Below are positions 43,734 to 53,249 of a DNA stretch of 64,000 bases, in pieces (the stretch's first letter is position 1; each line of letters begins with the position of its first letter). A program made the position numbers and the translations under genes. This DNA comes from Christensenella sp034926635 (GTDB taxonomy: Bacteria; Bacillota; Clostridia; Christensenellales; Christensenellaceae), in contig JAYFQX010000022.1 of the NCBI GenBank assembly GCA_034926635.1, positions 20,862-84,861 on the forward strand. Reading direction: 5' to 3'. Below the pieces are notes generated by a model. It saw only the letters and a list, made by a program, of their open reading frames with translations, did no database searches and was not told the DNA's origin.

Positions 43734-43916
43734 TTATTTTACTCGCGCTGTTTCACATTTGAACTCTGCGTAGTGTTTTTGAGGCGTAAAAAAGTGCAAT
43801 TCCCCTTGTTTTTTCTCATAAGCGCGCTGCGTCAAACACACATGAGCCTTTTCCAGCGCAGACAAGTGCATAAATCCAAACAAATCCTTATTATTAAGCC
43901 AAGTCACCTGGGTCAT
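43734..43916 (-). CDS. Small uncharacterised protein, 60 residues
   Basis: ATG follows GGGGGAAATATT and the frame stops 14 bases before a terminator, a layout expected of a real gene. The protein is slightly basic, with no membrane segment or signal peptide; it begins MTQVTWLNNKDLFG. I do not recognise a family. It lies in a region of element debris, so it may be accessory. Confidence 0.5.
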   Translation of the reverse strand: MTQVTWLNNKDLFGFMHLSALEKAHVCLTQRAYEKKQGELHFFTPQKHYAEFKCETARVK

Positions 43917-44191
43917 AATATTTCCCCCACACTTTCATTGCAATTTCGTATTATTAATCTAACATAGAAAATCTTTAAGAACAATACTTGATTTTTGATT
44001 GCTTTTGTAGTATCAATATATTACAATAATTTGTATAAATGTTAATAAATTATAAATATTTAAGTAATATATTGAATTTTGTGGTATGCTTAGTACAGGT
44101 TAGAATAAGGATAAAACAAACTATTTACGCAAGTACTAAATTATGACAAAAGCAGTATCTGCTTTTACTTCCCGTAAAGGAGTGATAAAAA

Positions 44192-44632
44192 ATGAAAGAA
44201 TCTATGATGAGCACAATCCAGAACCAATCTTTAACAAAAAACGAGAGCTTTGGTACTGTTACCTTTGCAACCGAAGTCATCGCGGCGATTGCAGGGATTG
44301 CCGCAGCAGACATCCCCGGGGTTGCCGATATGAGCGGCGGTTTTATTGATGGCGTCGCACAACTTTTGGGACGCAAAAACTATTCTAAAGGAATCAAAGT
44401 TGATCTTGGGCAGCATGAAGTGGCGATCGAAGCGTCGATTGTCGCACAATATGGAATACCGATCCAAAAAATTGCATATGAGATTCAAAACCGTATCACA
44501 ACCGCAATTGAGAGTATGACAGGTATGAACGTTACAGGCGTCCATGTTAAGGTTCAGGCACTCAGCATGAAGCCTGCACAAGAATCCGAAATTGCCGGAT
44601 CTGCACAGGTCCCCGCCTTATCCCCCGTATAA
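44192..44632 (+). CDS. Asp23/Gls24-family envelope-stress protein
   Basis: 146 residues. The Asp23 core reads SFGTVTFATEVIAAIAGIAA, then GIKVDLGQHEVAIEASIVAQYG and MTGMNVTGVHVKVQ (in parts). These proteins are abundant, often membrane-associated, and linked to cell-wall stress. ATG 44192 follows AAAGGAG; ATG 44207 and 44210 are possible internal alternatives. It stands alone between an AT-rich leader and a strong terminator. Confidence 0.92.
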   Translation: MKESMMSTIQNQSLTKNESFGTVTFATEVIAAIAGIAAADIPGVADMSGGFIDGVAQLLGRKNYSKGIKVDLGQHEVAIEASIVAQYGIPIQKIAYEIQNRITTAIESMTGMNVTGVHVKVQALSMKPAQESEIAGSAQVPALSPV

Positions 44633-44671
44633 TCCAGCTTTCCTTCTCTCTTTCTTAACAATAGATCGCAC

Positions 44672-44710
44672 AAAAAAGAAATCTGCGTCCAGTCCGCAGG
44701 TTTCTTTTTT
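44672..44710. terminator. Bidirectional terminator between asp23 and the aldolase
   Basis: AAAAAAGAAA-CTGCG ... CGCAG-TTTCTTTTTT; it serves convergent genes from both sides. Confidence 0.88.
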
Positions 44711-44728
44711 ATCTATAGCTTTAAATTA

Positions 44729-45499
44729 TTATTTTTTCTTCTCGCTGGCTTTTTCTTCTTGCAACGCGCCGGAAACTGGTATCACATCCCGATCATTCGT
44801 TTCCTGCCGAACATACGCCGGTTTCCCACCGCCCATCACGCCAAGATTTGCACGAATATCCATCAGCGGCGCTACCTGCGCCTCACTCAGGCAATTCGCT
44901 TTTCCAAGCACTTTTTCCGTATACATCATAAGCGTAGCATAATACTCAACCGATTCCAGTCGGTAAAAAGCCTGCATCAAACTTCCGCCCCAAGTAAGCG
45001 CTCCGTGGTTAGCCAATAAGACTGCGTTATATTCCCTGCAAAATGGTGCAATGGAAGCCGGCACTTCCGCTGTGCCCGGCGTTGCATATTTTGCAACAGG
45101 CACGCTACCCAATGACATAAGCGCTTCTGTCAGGATCGGTCTGTCAAGCGGAATCCCAGCAATCGCAAAAGCCGTTGCCACCGGCGGATGCGCATGGGTC
45201 ACTGCCATAATATTCGGATTTTCCTGGTATGCCCTGATATGCATCTTCACTTCCGATGAAGGTCTATATTTTTCGTTTTTTTCAAGCACTTCGCCGTCAA
45301 GCGACATCACCACCAGCATTTCCGATGTCATAAAACCTTTTGAAACTCCAGTCGGCGTTGCCAAGATTGTCTTCGGTCCAAGCTTGCAGCTAATATTCCC
45401 ATCATTTGCTGCAACAAAACCCTTCTGATACATTCGTCTGCCAATTTCAAGGATCACTTCCTTTGCTTCATCCAAAGAAGGAAATTCCGGCATTATCAT
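44729..45499 (-). CDS. Class II aldolase/adducin-family protein
   Basis: 256 residues. Zinc-ligand motif HAHPP (about 108), GNIS phosphate-binding loop, TPTGVSKG, and ANHGALTWG with the third histidine. The family includes fuculose-, rhamnulose- and ribulose-phosphate aldolases and epimerases. The Lys/Glu-rich tail after residue 235 is extra. It stands alone, convergent with asp23, so its sugar is unknown. Confidence 0.88.
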   Translation of the reverse strand: MIMPEFPSLDEAKEVILEIGRRMYQKGFVAANDGNISCKLGPKTILATPTGVSKGFMTSEMLVVMSLDGEVLEKNEKYRPSSEVKMHIRAYQENPNIMAVTHAHPPVATAFAIAGIPLDRPILTEALMSLGSVPVAKYATPGTAEVPASIAPFCREYNAVLLANHGALTWGGSLMQAFYRLESVEYYATLMMYTEKVLGKANCLSEAQVAPLMDIRANLGVMGGGKPAYVRQETNDRDVIPVSGALQEEKASEKKK

Positions 45500-45624
45500 A
45501 TACCCCGTTTCTTAAATATAATAAAAATATTTTTAATTATACCGCATCTAAAAAACGTTATCAATCCCAGCCGTTGTTCCATGTATAAAACAGTTTCACC
45601 CCTATCAGGTCATAGAACCCCATA

Positions 45625-46131
45625 TTAAACTTCCTGTTTATAATTCTTATTATTTCTGCTCTTGATTACGATGTTTCTGACACCCGTTACCGCAAACGTT
45701 ATGACCCCACCGAAAGCAAAAAAGAAACCAATTGGCAAAAGAAAAAAGTTTTCATGCAATAATCCTGTACTATCTACATATTCCACAGAATTTGCTTTGA
45801 TAAAAATACAAGCAACGCTCAAACACAAAAACATTGCGCCAATCATAATTGAGATTAAATTTATTCTTGCCCTCCGCATCTCGCTTCCGTCTTTGATCAA
45901 CTTCTCGGTCATATTATTCCTGTTTTCGCCTCCTAAAATCAACTGGTCAATCGACAGCCCGAATGTCGTTGAAATTTCAACAATCATTTCAAGATCAGGC
46001 AGGTTTTTATTGTTTTCCCAATTTGAAATCGTTTGTCTGGATACATGCAGCTTTTCTGAAACCTGTTCCTGCGTAAGATTTCTGTCTGCTCTGATTTTTC
46101 TTAATTGTTCTCCAAAGTCCATCATTATCAA
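45625..46131 (-). CDS. XRE-family regulator with C-terminal membrane anchor
   Basis: 168 residues. Helix-turn-helix at about 8-62 (LTQEQVSEKLHVSRQTISNWE), followed by two membrane segments (about 98-115 and 132-155). Membrane-anchored XRE proteins are common in Bacillota, often of unknown signal. A TATAAT pair near 46156-46166 with TTGCTT upstream may be its promoter; GGAGG precedes the ATG. Confidence 0.88.
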   Translation of the reverse strand: MIMMDFGEQLRKIRADRNLTQEQVSEKLHVSRQTISNWENNKNLPDLEMIVEISTTFGLSIDQLILGGENRNNMTEKLIKDGSEMRRARINLISIMIGAMFLCLSVACIFIKANSVEYVDSTGLLHENFFLLPIGFFFAFGGVITFAVTGVRNIVIKSRNNKNYKQEV

Positions 46132-46225
46132 GCCTCCGTTCTTCTTCCTATTATTATATTATAAGGGCAAAATTGCAAGCAAGCATCTCTTGCGTAGCTA
46201 TTTGGGCACAAAACGCGTCCTATTT

Positions 46226-46297
46226 TTACGTAATCGTATTCATGGCTCTCATAACATACCCAAACAGTATCCACTTCACAACCTCCCTCATTGCCAT
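46226..46297 (-). CDS. Candidate 23-residue peptide
   Basis: ATG follows AGGAGAAATAC and encodes a short hydrophobic, basic peptide (MAMREVVKWILFGYVMRAM...). It lies in the 46132-46504 gap between the XRE gene and the sugar-operon terminator. The only support is the ribosome site and composition. Confidence 0.2.
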   Translation of the reverse strand: MAMREVVKWILFGYVMRAMNTIT

Positions 46298-46326
46298 GTA
46301 TTTCTCCTGACTAAAAAAGTTACTGC

Positions 46327-46369
46327 AAAAAGGCAGACAACCGCACTTTTTGCATTTGCCTGCCTTTTT
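46327..46369. terminator. Terminator of the glycyl-radical sugar operon
   Basis: AAAAAGGCAG ... CTGCCTTTTT with A- and T-runs on both sides. It is the first hairpin beyond the class II aldolase that ends the operon. No other feature is seen in 46370-46504. Confidence 0.8.
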
Positions 46370-46504
46370 ATGGATATTTGTAACGGAAAAGCCTCCTGAA
46401 ACCTTAGAAAGCTATACTACTATGCCGCTTGATACAGCACTCTGGATATCAAATATACACATTATTCATTTTCAAACTTACGCAGTCGATTGTCGATATG
46501 CCAG

Positions 46505-47155
46505 TTATCCTTTGCCCTGTCCATATTGATTTCTGGCAAAATCATACATAGCGTTAATGTTCTCGTCACTTAAATAGAGTGGTTTGTTGCCGGTGGCTTC
46601 AATCATATATAATATTTGTGCCGTTACTTCCAATACCTTTGCAACTTTGAATCCACCATCCATGTTCTGTGCGACACATACCGCGCCATGAGATTGCAGC
46701 AGGCATGAATTTGCTTTTTTGCCCAGTGCATTCACACAGTTTACAGCCAATTCATGAGAACCAGGCAACGCATATTCTGCGCATTTGCATTCACCGCTTA
46801 AAATTTGTGCTGCTTCGTCTATTATTAAAGGAATAGACTTTCCTTGTGTCGCGTATACCATTGAATACATCGGATGCGTGTGTATTACGGCATTTACATC
46901 CGGCCTGTTCTTGTAGATTGCCAAATGCATCTCAGTTTCTATTGTGGGTTTTCTTTTCCCTTCAACGATCGTACCGTCAAGCTGCGCCACAACGATATCA
47001 TCTTCCACAATATCATCATAAAGCATCCCGCTCGGCGTCAGATATACCAATTGCGTTTCCGGATCGCGACAACTGATGTTTCCCCATGTTTCAATGGTAA
47101 ATCCCGAATTTGCCATTTTCAACCCACTGTCAATGATAAGTCTTTTGTAATTCAT
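46505..47155 (-). CDS. Class II aldolase, L-fuculose/ribulose-phosphate type
   Basis: 216 residues, the usual FucA length. GNISCRDPE and TPSGMLYDD phosphate-binding loops, catalytic glutamate in TETEMHL, zinc histidines in HTHPM and SHGAV. It should split a ketose 1-phosphate into DHAP plus an aldehyde. Last gene of the operon after the binding protein, so it acts on the product of the FGGY kinase, by inference. Confidence 0.9.
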   Translation of the reverse strand: MNYKRLIIDSGLKMANSGFTIETWGNISCRDPETQLVYLTPSGMLYDDIVEDDIVVAQLDGTIVEGKRKPTIETEMHLAIYKNRPDVNAVIHTHPMYSMVYATQGKSIPLIIDEAAQILSGECKCAEYALPGSHELAVNCVNALGKKANSCLLQSHGAVCVAQNMDGGFKVAKVLEVTAQILYMIEATGNKPLYLSDENINAMYDFARNQYGQGKG

Positions 47156-47190
47156 TTATCTACTCCTTAAATAATCTTATATTATACTAT

Positions 47191-48318
47191 TTATGATGTT
47201 GCGCTTATTTCAGCAGTATACTGTTCTGTTTCTGCCATAACCTCTTTTGCATTATCCGCTGTCACAAGTTTGCATCCGGTATCAATGTATTTTTCCGCAG
47301 TTTCCCCGGCGAAAATTTTTGCCATATTGATTACGCCAAGTTTGCCCATCTCGATCGGTTGTTGCGCGCATGTCAATACAAATTTCCCATCGATAACATA
47401 CTGTATTCCTTCTGTAATGCCGTCATAAGAGAATACTTTAATCTGATCCGTCAATCCTGCTTCGTCAACAGCTTGATATGCCCCTACGCCCATGAGGTCG
47501 TTTTCACAATATACCACTTCTAAATCAGGATTGGATTGAATGATATTTTGAACCGCCGTATAACCTTTATCTGTTTCCCAATCGGCATGCTGTTCCGCTA
47601 CCAAATCAACCTTGCCTGCTTTATCTAGGAACCCTTTATACCTGTCTTCATCGTTCGTTTGACCTTGAACGCCCCGAAGAATCGCTACTTTACAGCCGTT
47701 CGGATACATTTCAGCAACCTTTTCACCTACCAACTGACCACCTACATAGTTATCCGTTCCATAGAAAGGAATTTCCGTCCCAAGTGTAGTAAGAGTGTTG
47801 TCATCCAACTGGGTATCCAGGTTAATGACCGGAATATTCGCTTTTTGGCATTCCTGCAGTGCTGAGATCAGACCATCAGATGCTGCCGGCACCAGGATAA
47901 TTCCGTCAACTCCTTGAGAGATATAGTTTTCAATGATTGTTAATTGTTCCGCAACCGACTGATGCTGAGAGCCCGCCTGTATCTCGACGTTCATGCCTAA
48001 TGCCTTACAAGCCTGAGAGACAGCGTTAGCAACCATAATATGATATTCATTATTAAGGGTCATTCCACAAAAGCCAATTGTATAGCCGCTATAATCTTTG
48101 TCGGGAACTTTAGATTTGATTTCTTCTACCAACGCTGCCGAAACGCCTTCTACAGCAGCATCTTTTGTTTCTGTTCCGCCAGTTGTTTCTGCCGCACTTT
48201 CTTTTGCTGCCGATTCCGTCTCTGTCACCGCGCTGTTCGCCGCCGTGTTGGAGGTACAGCCCACAAATAGAGTTACTGTCATAATCGCACATAACACCAG
48301 AACTAAAATCTTTTTCAT
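47191..48318 (-). CDS. Sugar ABC transporter substrate-binding lipoprotein
   Basis: 375 residues. Signal MKKILVLVLCAIMTVT with lipobox LFVGC (Cys21), Thr/Ala/Glu-rich linker to about residue 65, then a type-1 binding fold with IGFCGMTLNNEYHIMVAN and GVDGIILVPAASDG. It is the extracellular receptor for the adjacent ribose-type importer. The window's other RbsB-type protein (16.8-17.9 kb) belongs to a different operon. Confidence 0.92.
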   Translation of the reverse strand: MKKILVLVLCAIMTVTLFVGCTSNTAANSAVTETESAAKESAAETTGGTETKDAAVEGVSAALVEEIKSKVPDKDYSGYTIGFCGMTLNNEYHIMVANAVSQACKALGMNVEIQAGSQHQSVAEQLTIIENYISQGVDGIILVPAASDGLISALQECQKANIPVINLDTQLDDNTLTTLGTEIPFYGTDNYVGGQLVGEKVAEMYPNGCKVAILRGVQGQTNDEDRYKGFLDKAGKVDLVAEQHADWETDKGYTAVQNIIQSNPDLEVVYCENDLMGVGAYQAVDEAGLTDQIKVFSYDGITEGIQYVIDGKFVLTCAQQPIEMGKLGVINMAKIFAGETAEKYIDTGCKLVTADNAKEVMAETEQYTAEISATS

Positions 48319-48373
48319 AATTTTTCCTCCTAATAACTCGTTTACAGTGTATATTTATTTGGTATATCCAAAA

Positions 48374-49333
48374 TTATTCTTCTTTTCTTTCTTTTCGCTT
48401 ATCTGCAAACACCGCAATCACCACAACCAGACCCGTTATAACCGTTTGATAATACGTAGGAACATTCATAATTTGCAAACCGTTTGTGAGTGTAGCCAGG
48501 ATAATAGCGCCTACTACCGTATTGGTAATTCTTCCCTTACCTCCAGACATTGAGATACCGCCAATGACTACCGCGGCGATCGCTTCCATTTCATAGGCAT
48601 TCCCCGCGCTGGGGTCTGCATAGAGCAGCCTCGACAGCAGCATCACACCTGCAAATGCTGCAAAAATACCACACAGGACATAAACAATTACTTCAATTTG
48701 TTTTACCTTAACGCCAGATAGCTTTGCGGCGTGCGCATTACCTCCGACAGCATATACATAGCGTCCAAATTTTGTATACCTCAGAACCATTGCCATAATG
48801 ACGTAAAAGACCAAAACATAAATGACGCCGATCGGTATGACATCGAAAAGCCTTGTTTTCATCAATGCACCAATATCAAGCGGGAAGCCCGAAACCGCCT
48901 GACCTCCATTGATGATCTGTGCAAATCCGCGTACCATTTGCATAGAACCCAACGTAGTAATAAATGCCGGTACTTTACCGAAACTCACGAGCAAACCGTT
49001 AAACAATCCGATGCCAGCACCACAAAGCAGGCACAAAATCAGCATAACCGGGATCGACATGCCGTCTCGTAGCCCCATAGCCATAAATATTCCTACAAAA
49101 CCTACTATCGAACCTACCGAAAGATCAATCCCGCCTGTCAATATGACCAGGGACATGCCCACGGCAAGCACTGCGTTGATACTCGCCTGGTTCACAATAT
49201 TCATTACATTCCCAAAGTTTAAAAAATCTTTTCCCAAGGCTGAGCAAATGATTGTGAAAGCTATGAATATCCCAACCATACCAATGTAAATAACCCAATT
49301 GGAAATATTTACGGACTTCTTAATTTTCATCAT
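48374..49333 (-). CDS. Ribose-type ABC transporter permease
   Basis: 319 residues from ATG 49333, placed by GGAGG 9 bases upstream; the first ATG of the frame directly abuts that site. SLVILTGGIDLSVGS and GGISMSGGKGRITNTVVG are RbsC signatures, with about nine membrane segments. It overlaps the ATPase gene end by 14 bases. One permease, presumably as homodimer. Confidence 0.92.
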   Translation of the reverse strand: MMKIKKSVNISNWVIYIGMVGIFIAFTIICSALGKDFLNFGNVMNIVNQASINAVLAVGMSLVILTGGIDLSVGSIVGFVGIFMAMGLRDGMSIPVMLILCLLCGAGIGLFNGLLVSFGKVPAFITTLGSMQMVRGFAQIINGGQAVSGFPLDIGALMKTRLFDVIPIGVIYVLVFYVIMAMVLRYTKFGRYVYAVGGNAHAAKLSGVKVKQIEVIVYVLCGIFAAFAGVMLLSRLLYADPSAGNAYEMEAIAAVVIGGISMSGGKGRITNTVVGAIILATLTNGLQIMNVPTYYQTVITGLVVVIAVFADKRKERKEE

Positions 49334-50828
49334 AGTTAACATCCTCCGCTAGTTCTATTCTTAATACCTCTTTTTGTGTAAGGTTTCCGTCGTTTTCTAA
49401 TATTTTCTGAACTCTTCCCTCTCGCATTACTACGACCCGGTCGCTCATTTTCAGTACTTCCACCAAATCAGATGAAATCATAATAATAGAAGCTTTTTTC
49501 TTGATTAACTCATACATTATGTTATAGATCTCGTCTCTGGCGCCCACGTCGATTCCCCGCGTCGGTTCGTCAAAGATATATACATCCGCATCAGAATAAA
49601 GCCATTTTGCAATAACAACTTTTTGTTGATTTCCGCCTGACAAATTTTTTGCTTCAGTCATTTCCGAAAAAGTTTTGATTTTTAAATCACGTACATAGTC
49701 ATTTGAAACATCTTTCGCTTTTCGCCTGTTCATGAAAGGTGCGCATAGCTTATTCAGGTTTGGCAATGCAATATTATCCATCACAGAATGTATTAAAAAC
49801 AAACCTTCATCTTTCCTATCCTCACTCAGATATACAATTCCGTCCTTGATATTTTTCGATAAATCCGTTCCAAGCGGTTTGCCTTTATAATTAACTTCCC
49901 CGCTGTCCTTTTTATAATTTCCAATAATCGTTTTCGCGGTTTCAGTCCTGCCAGCACCTACAAGCCCGGCGAATCCTAAAATCTCACCTTTGTGTAAATC
50001 AAAAGATACGTTTTTAACCAAGTCCTTATAACATAAATTTTTTACCGAGAGGATCACTTGATCTTTATCGATAGAATGATTCTCGATCCTATCAAAGCTC
50101 ACTTTTCTTCCTACCATCATTTCTGTGAGCTCGTTTTCATTTGTATCTTTGATGTTAACGGTACCTACATAACCGCCGTCGCGCATAACCGTGCATACGT
50201 CGCCGATCTCAAACAATTCACTCATTCGATGTGATATATATATGATCCCGATTCCCTGGCGTTTGAGTTCCCTGATTATTTCAAAAAGCATTTCTGTTTC
50301 TTTATCGGTGATGGCTGCGGTAGGCTCATCCAAAACCAACACCTTTACATCATTTGATATCGCTTTTGCAATTTCCACTAGTTGTTTTTTGGCGACGCTA
50401 AGCTGGGAAACAAGCGTTTTGGGGCTCACATTCAGCCCTACTTTTTCCATATATTCCTTTGCCTGGGCAATTTCATTTTTATGGTCAACCGCAATTTTCT
50501 TTTTTGATTGTTCTTTTCCCAAAAATATATTTTCGTATATCGGCATATCAGGTACTAAGTTAAATTCCTGATAAATTACGCTGATACCTTTCTCAATCGC
50601 TTCGCGCGGCAGCATGGGCTTTAATTCCTCACCATCAAGAACAATGCTCCCTTCTTCTTTTGTGTAAGCACCTGACAGAATTTTAATCAGCGTAGATTTC
50701 CCTGCCCCATTTTCACCCAGCAAAATGTGCACTTCGCCTTTGTTGACGGACAGTTGCACATCATGGAGTACATTTACTCCAAAAAAGCTTTTTGTAATGT
50801 TTTTCATTTCTAAAACATTTTCACTCAT
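49320..50828 (-). CDS. Ribose-type ABC transporter ATPase, tandem
   Basis: 502 residues. First Walker A GENGAGKST, Walker B LVLDEPTAAITDKE, second P-loop GLVGAGRTE, signature LSGGNQQKVVIAKWL and DEPTRGIDVGARDE. It drives the importer formed with the neighbouring permease and binding protein. Unlike the island at 14.1 kb, ATPase and permease here are separate proteins. Confidence 0.94.
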   Translation of the reverse strand: MSENVLEMKNITKSFFGVNVLHDVQLSVNKGEVHILLGENGAGKSTLIKILSGAYTKEEGSIVLDGEELKPMLPREAIEKGISVIYQEFNLVPDMPIYENIFLGKEQSKKKIAVDHKNEIAQAKEYMEKVGLNVSPKTLVSQLSVAKKQLVEIAKAISNDVKVLVLDEPTAAITDKETEMLFEIIRELKRQGIGIIYISHRMSELFEIGDVCTVMRDGGYVGTVNIKDTNENELTEMMVGRKVSFDRIENHSIDKDQVILSVKNLCYKDLVKNVSFDLHKGEILGFAGLVGAGRTETAKTIIGNYKKDSGEVNYKGKPLGTDLSKNIKDGIVYLSEDRKDEGLFLIHSVMDNIALPNLNKLCAPFMNRRKAKDVSNDYVRDLKIKTFSEMTEAKNLSGGNQQKVVIAKWLYSDADVYIFDEPTRGIDVGARDEIYNIMYELIKKKASIIMISSDLVEVLKMSDRVVVMREGRVQKILENDGNLTQKEVLRIELAEDVNYDEN

Positions 50829-50850
50829 ATTGATTGCTGCGCCTCCTTTT

Positions 50851-52326
50851 TTAATGATTTAACTCCTGAAACCTTGCCAATATCTCCCAGTCTTCTTTTC
50901 GGCAGGATAATTCCTCCGTTTTATAAGAAGCTGCTATGATTTCTCTTATCCTGTATAAATCAATATCCCTATAAAAGTATTTCAGCTGTACTGCAATATT
51001 TCCCATAGAAGTGCTTTCGCCATAACACGCCACTACTGTTTTGCCGGTATGCTTTGCCACCAGATTAAGTAACGTCTTGCTTGCTGTCCCGCCTCCCACG
51101 ATATATATTTTTTCAAAGCTGTTGCCGGTAATGCTCTCAATATTATTGATCGTGACCGCATACTCGCATGCAAGAGATTCATAAAACGCGCGGAAAAGCA
51201 CATCCCACATAACGTTTTCTCCGGATACCTGTTTTGTTTCAATCAGGTATTCCCAAATTTCTCGGGACATGCTTTCGGGGTTAAAAAACCGTATGTCATT
51301 TAAATCAAATACGGTTTTCGCCGCACAAGCCTCTGTCATTTTTGAAATTTCTTCCCAAGAAACATTTCTTCCACATGCGAGTCTATATTCTTTTTGTAAC
51401 ATATTAGCAATAAACATCCCTGCGCTGTTTTTAAGAAGTGTTATTTTTTCGAACGCCCCTACTTCATTGGTTAACCCTGCGTCAGCGATACTGTCATTGA
51501 TGATCGGTTCGTCCAGTTCCGTGCCAATCAACGACCACGTTCCGCAACTTATAAATCCGAAACTTTTTTCTTTTGCAGGAATTGCGGCGATCGCAGATGC
51601 CGTATCATGCGATGGAACACATACTACCGGGATCGAATAATCCGCACCGATTTCTTGCAAAATATAGTCCCTAACATCCCCTATTTTTTCTCCGTGCTTT
51701 CCTATTTCTGAAAATAGTCCCTTGTCTAATCCATACATTTTGCATATCTCGCCGCTGATTTCTTTTGTTCTCACATCCATAATCTGCGTCGTGCTGAATT
51801 CACTTGGTTCATTTACCATCTTTCCTGTTAAAAAATAATTCAAAATATCAGGGATCATCAGCAATTTATCAGCAGCTGCAAACACGCCATTAAACTTTTC
51901 TTTTATTCCAGCCAGCATAAAAACAGAATTAATTTTGTCGCATAGAATACCTGTATTTAAAAACATCTTTCGTCTGTCTTCCTCATTCAGCCTGGAAAGA
52001 TACTCTTTTCCTATGGGATTTCTGTAACACAACGCGTTGGACAACATATTGCCTTCCGGATCAAAAAGCGCAAAATCAATGCCCCATGTACAGATGCCGA
52101 TCGAATCAATCTTTGTCCCGGAAATAACGATTTCTTTTAAAACCGATTTAAATTCATTCAATATATATAAGATATCCCAATATTCATAGTCTCCTAAACG
52201 TATGATGCTATTCGGGATCTGTTTTACAACTTTTGTACCTAATTTACCATCTTTGTATTCCCCTATAACGATGCGGAAAGAAGAGTTGCCACAATCCAGT
52301 GCAACCATCGTCTTTTTGTCTAACAT
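50851..52326 (-). CDS. FGGY-family kinase, rhamnulokinase-like
   Basis: 491 residues. N-terminal VALDCGNSSFRIVIGEY, TWGIDFALFD, HDTASAIAAIP, SCGTWSLIG and YIVGGGTASKTLLNLVA match the rhamnulokinase branch of FGGY kinases. It likely phosphorylates a 6-deoxy-ketose or similar sugar. Isomerase genes that normally precede such a kinase are missing from the operon. Confidence 0.88.
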   Translation of the reverse strand: MLDKKTMVALDCGNSSFRIVIGEYKDGKLGTKVVKQIPNSIIRLGDYEYWDILYILNEFKSVLKEIVISGTKIDSIGICTWGIDFALFDPEGNMLSNALCYRNPIGKEYLSRLNEEDRRKMFLNTGILCDKINSVFMLAGIKEKFNGVFAAADKLLMIPDILNYFLTGKMVNEPSEFSTTQIMDVRTKEISGEICKMYGLDKGLFSEIGKHGEKIGDVRDYILQEIGADYSIPVVCVPSHDTASAIAAIPAKEKSFGFISCGTWSLIGTELDEPIINDSIADAGLTNEVGAFEKITLLKNSAGMFIANMLQKEYRLACGRNVSWEEISKMTEACAAKTVFDLNDIRFFNPESMSREIWEYLIETKQVSGENVMWDVLFRAFYESLACEYAVTINNIESITGNSFEKIYIVGGGTASKTLLNLVAKHTGKTVVACYGESTSMGNIAVQLKYFYRDIDLYRIREIIAASYKTEELSCRKEDWEILARFQELNH

Positions 52327-52336
52327 GGAAACCTCC

Positions 52337-53248
52337 TTATTGAATTGAAATTTTTATGTTGTATAAGTTCTGATAATCTTTTAAAAAATATAAATCTGAT
52401 ACTTTTAATGGTTGTATGCCGTCCATCTCATACTTTCTGCCAAGCCCTTGGTACTTCGGCAGTCCAAGCCTGTGATACGGCAAAAACGTTACATCTCGGA
52501 CGTTCTTTAGTTTGGAAATAAACTGTAAAAATTCTTTTATCTCTTTTTCTCCATCGTTCAGCGATGGGATATACGGATATCTTATATGGAGCTTACCTCT
52601 AAAATTTTCATTCAGCCATACAATATTCCTTAATATGACATCATTATCTTTTCCTGTCAGCGACGTATGCCGATCGGAATTTATATGTTTTAAATCACAA
52701 TAGATAATATCGGAGAATTCTGAGGCCTTTTTAATTTTTTCAAGCGATACCTGACCACACGTTTCAATTAAAACCGTCCAATTTTTTTTATGGATCGCTT
52801 CAGCGGCTTCCGCAATGAAATCTGCATATTCCAAGGGCTCGCCTCCGCTGAATGTAATACCACCTCCCGAAGCAATATAGTATGCTTCATCTCTTTCCAA
52901 TATGCTCATAAGTTCTTCTGTGGATAGATCCTCGCCCTGCATAATCCTGGCGTTTACCACACAAGTATCGATACATTTACCACACAAGCTGCATTTTTCC
53001 GTATCGGTTATAAAACCAAGCCCTGTTATATTCCTAATTGCGTTTTGCGGACACACTTCCACACACTTACCGCATCCAATACACTGCACTGCTTTGAATA
53101 GGACTTCTTTTGTATATAATTGCGACTCCGGATTTGCACACCATTTGCACCTAAGAGGGCATCCTTTTAAAAAAACCGTTGTGCGGATGCCCGGTCCATC
53201 TTCTGTGGAACATCTTTCAATATTAAAAACTCTCGCTTTTTTCATCAT
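52337..53248 (-). CDS. Glycyl-radical enzyme activase (radical SAM)
   Basis: 303 residues. Radical-SAM CxxxCxxC as FLKGCPLRCKWCANPES, followed by two inserted ferredoxin-type 4Fe-4S motifs (CIGCGKCVEVCP and CSLCGKCIDTCV), and GGGITFSGGEPLEY. The insert is typical of activases of glycerol/diol dehydratases and related enzymes, unlike the plain PFL activase. It starts one base after the enzyme gene's stop and activates that enzyme using SAM. Confidence 0.95.
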   Translation of the reverse strand: MMKKARVFNIERCSTEDGPGIRTTVFLKGCPLRCKWCANPESQLYTKEVLFKAVQCIGCGKCVEVCPQNAIRNITGLGFITDTEKCSLCGKCIDTCVVNARIMQGEDLSTEELMSILERDEAYYIASGGGITFSGGEPLEYADFIAEAAEAIHKKNWTVLIETCGQVSLEKIKKASEFSDIIYCDLKHINSDRHTSLTGKDNDVILRNIVWLNENFRGKLHIRYPYIPSLNDGEKEIKEFLQFISKLKNVRDVTFLPYHRLGLPKYQGLGRKYEMDGIQPLKVSDLYFLKDYQNLYNIKISIQ

Positions 53249-53249
53249 T

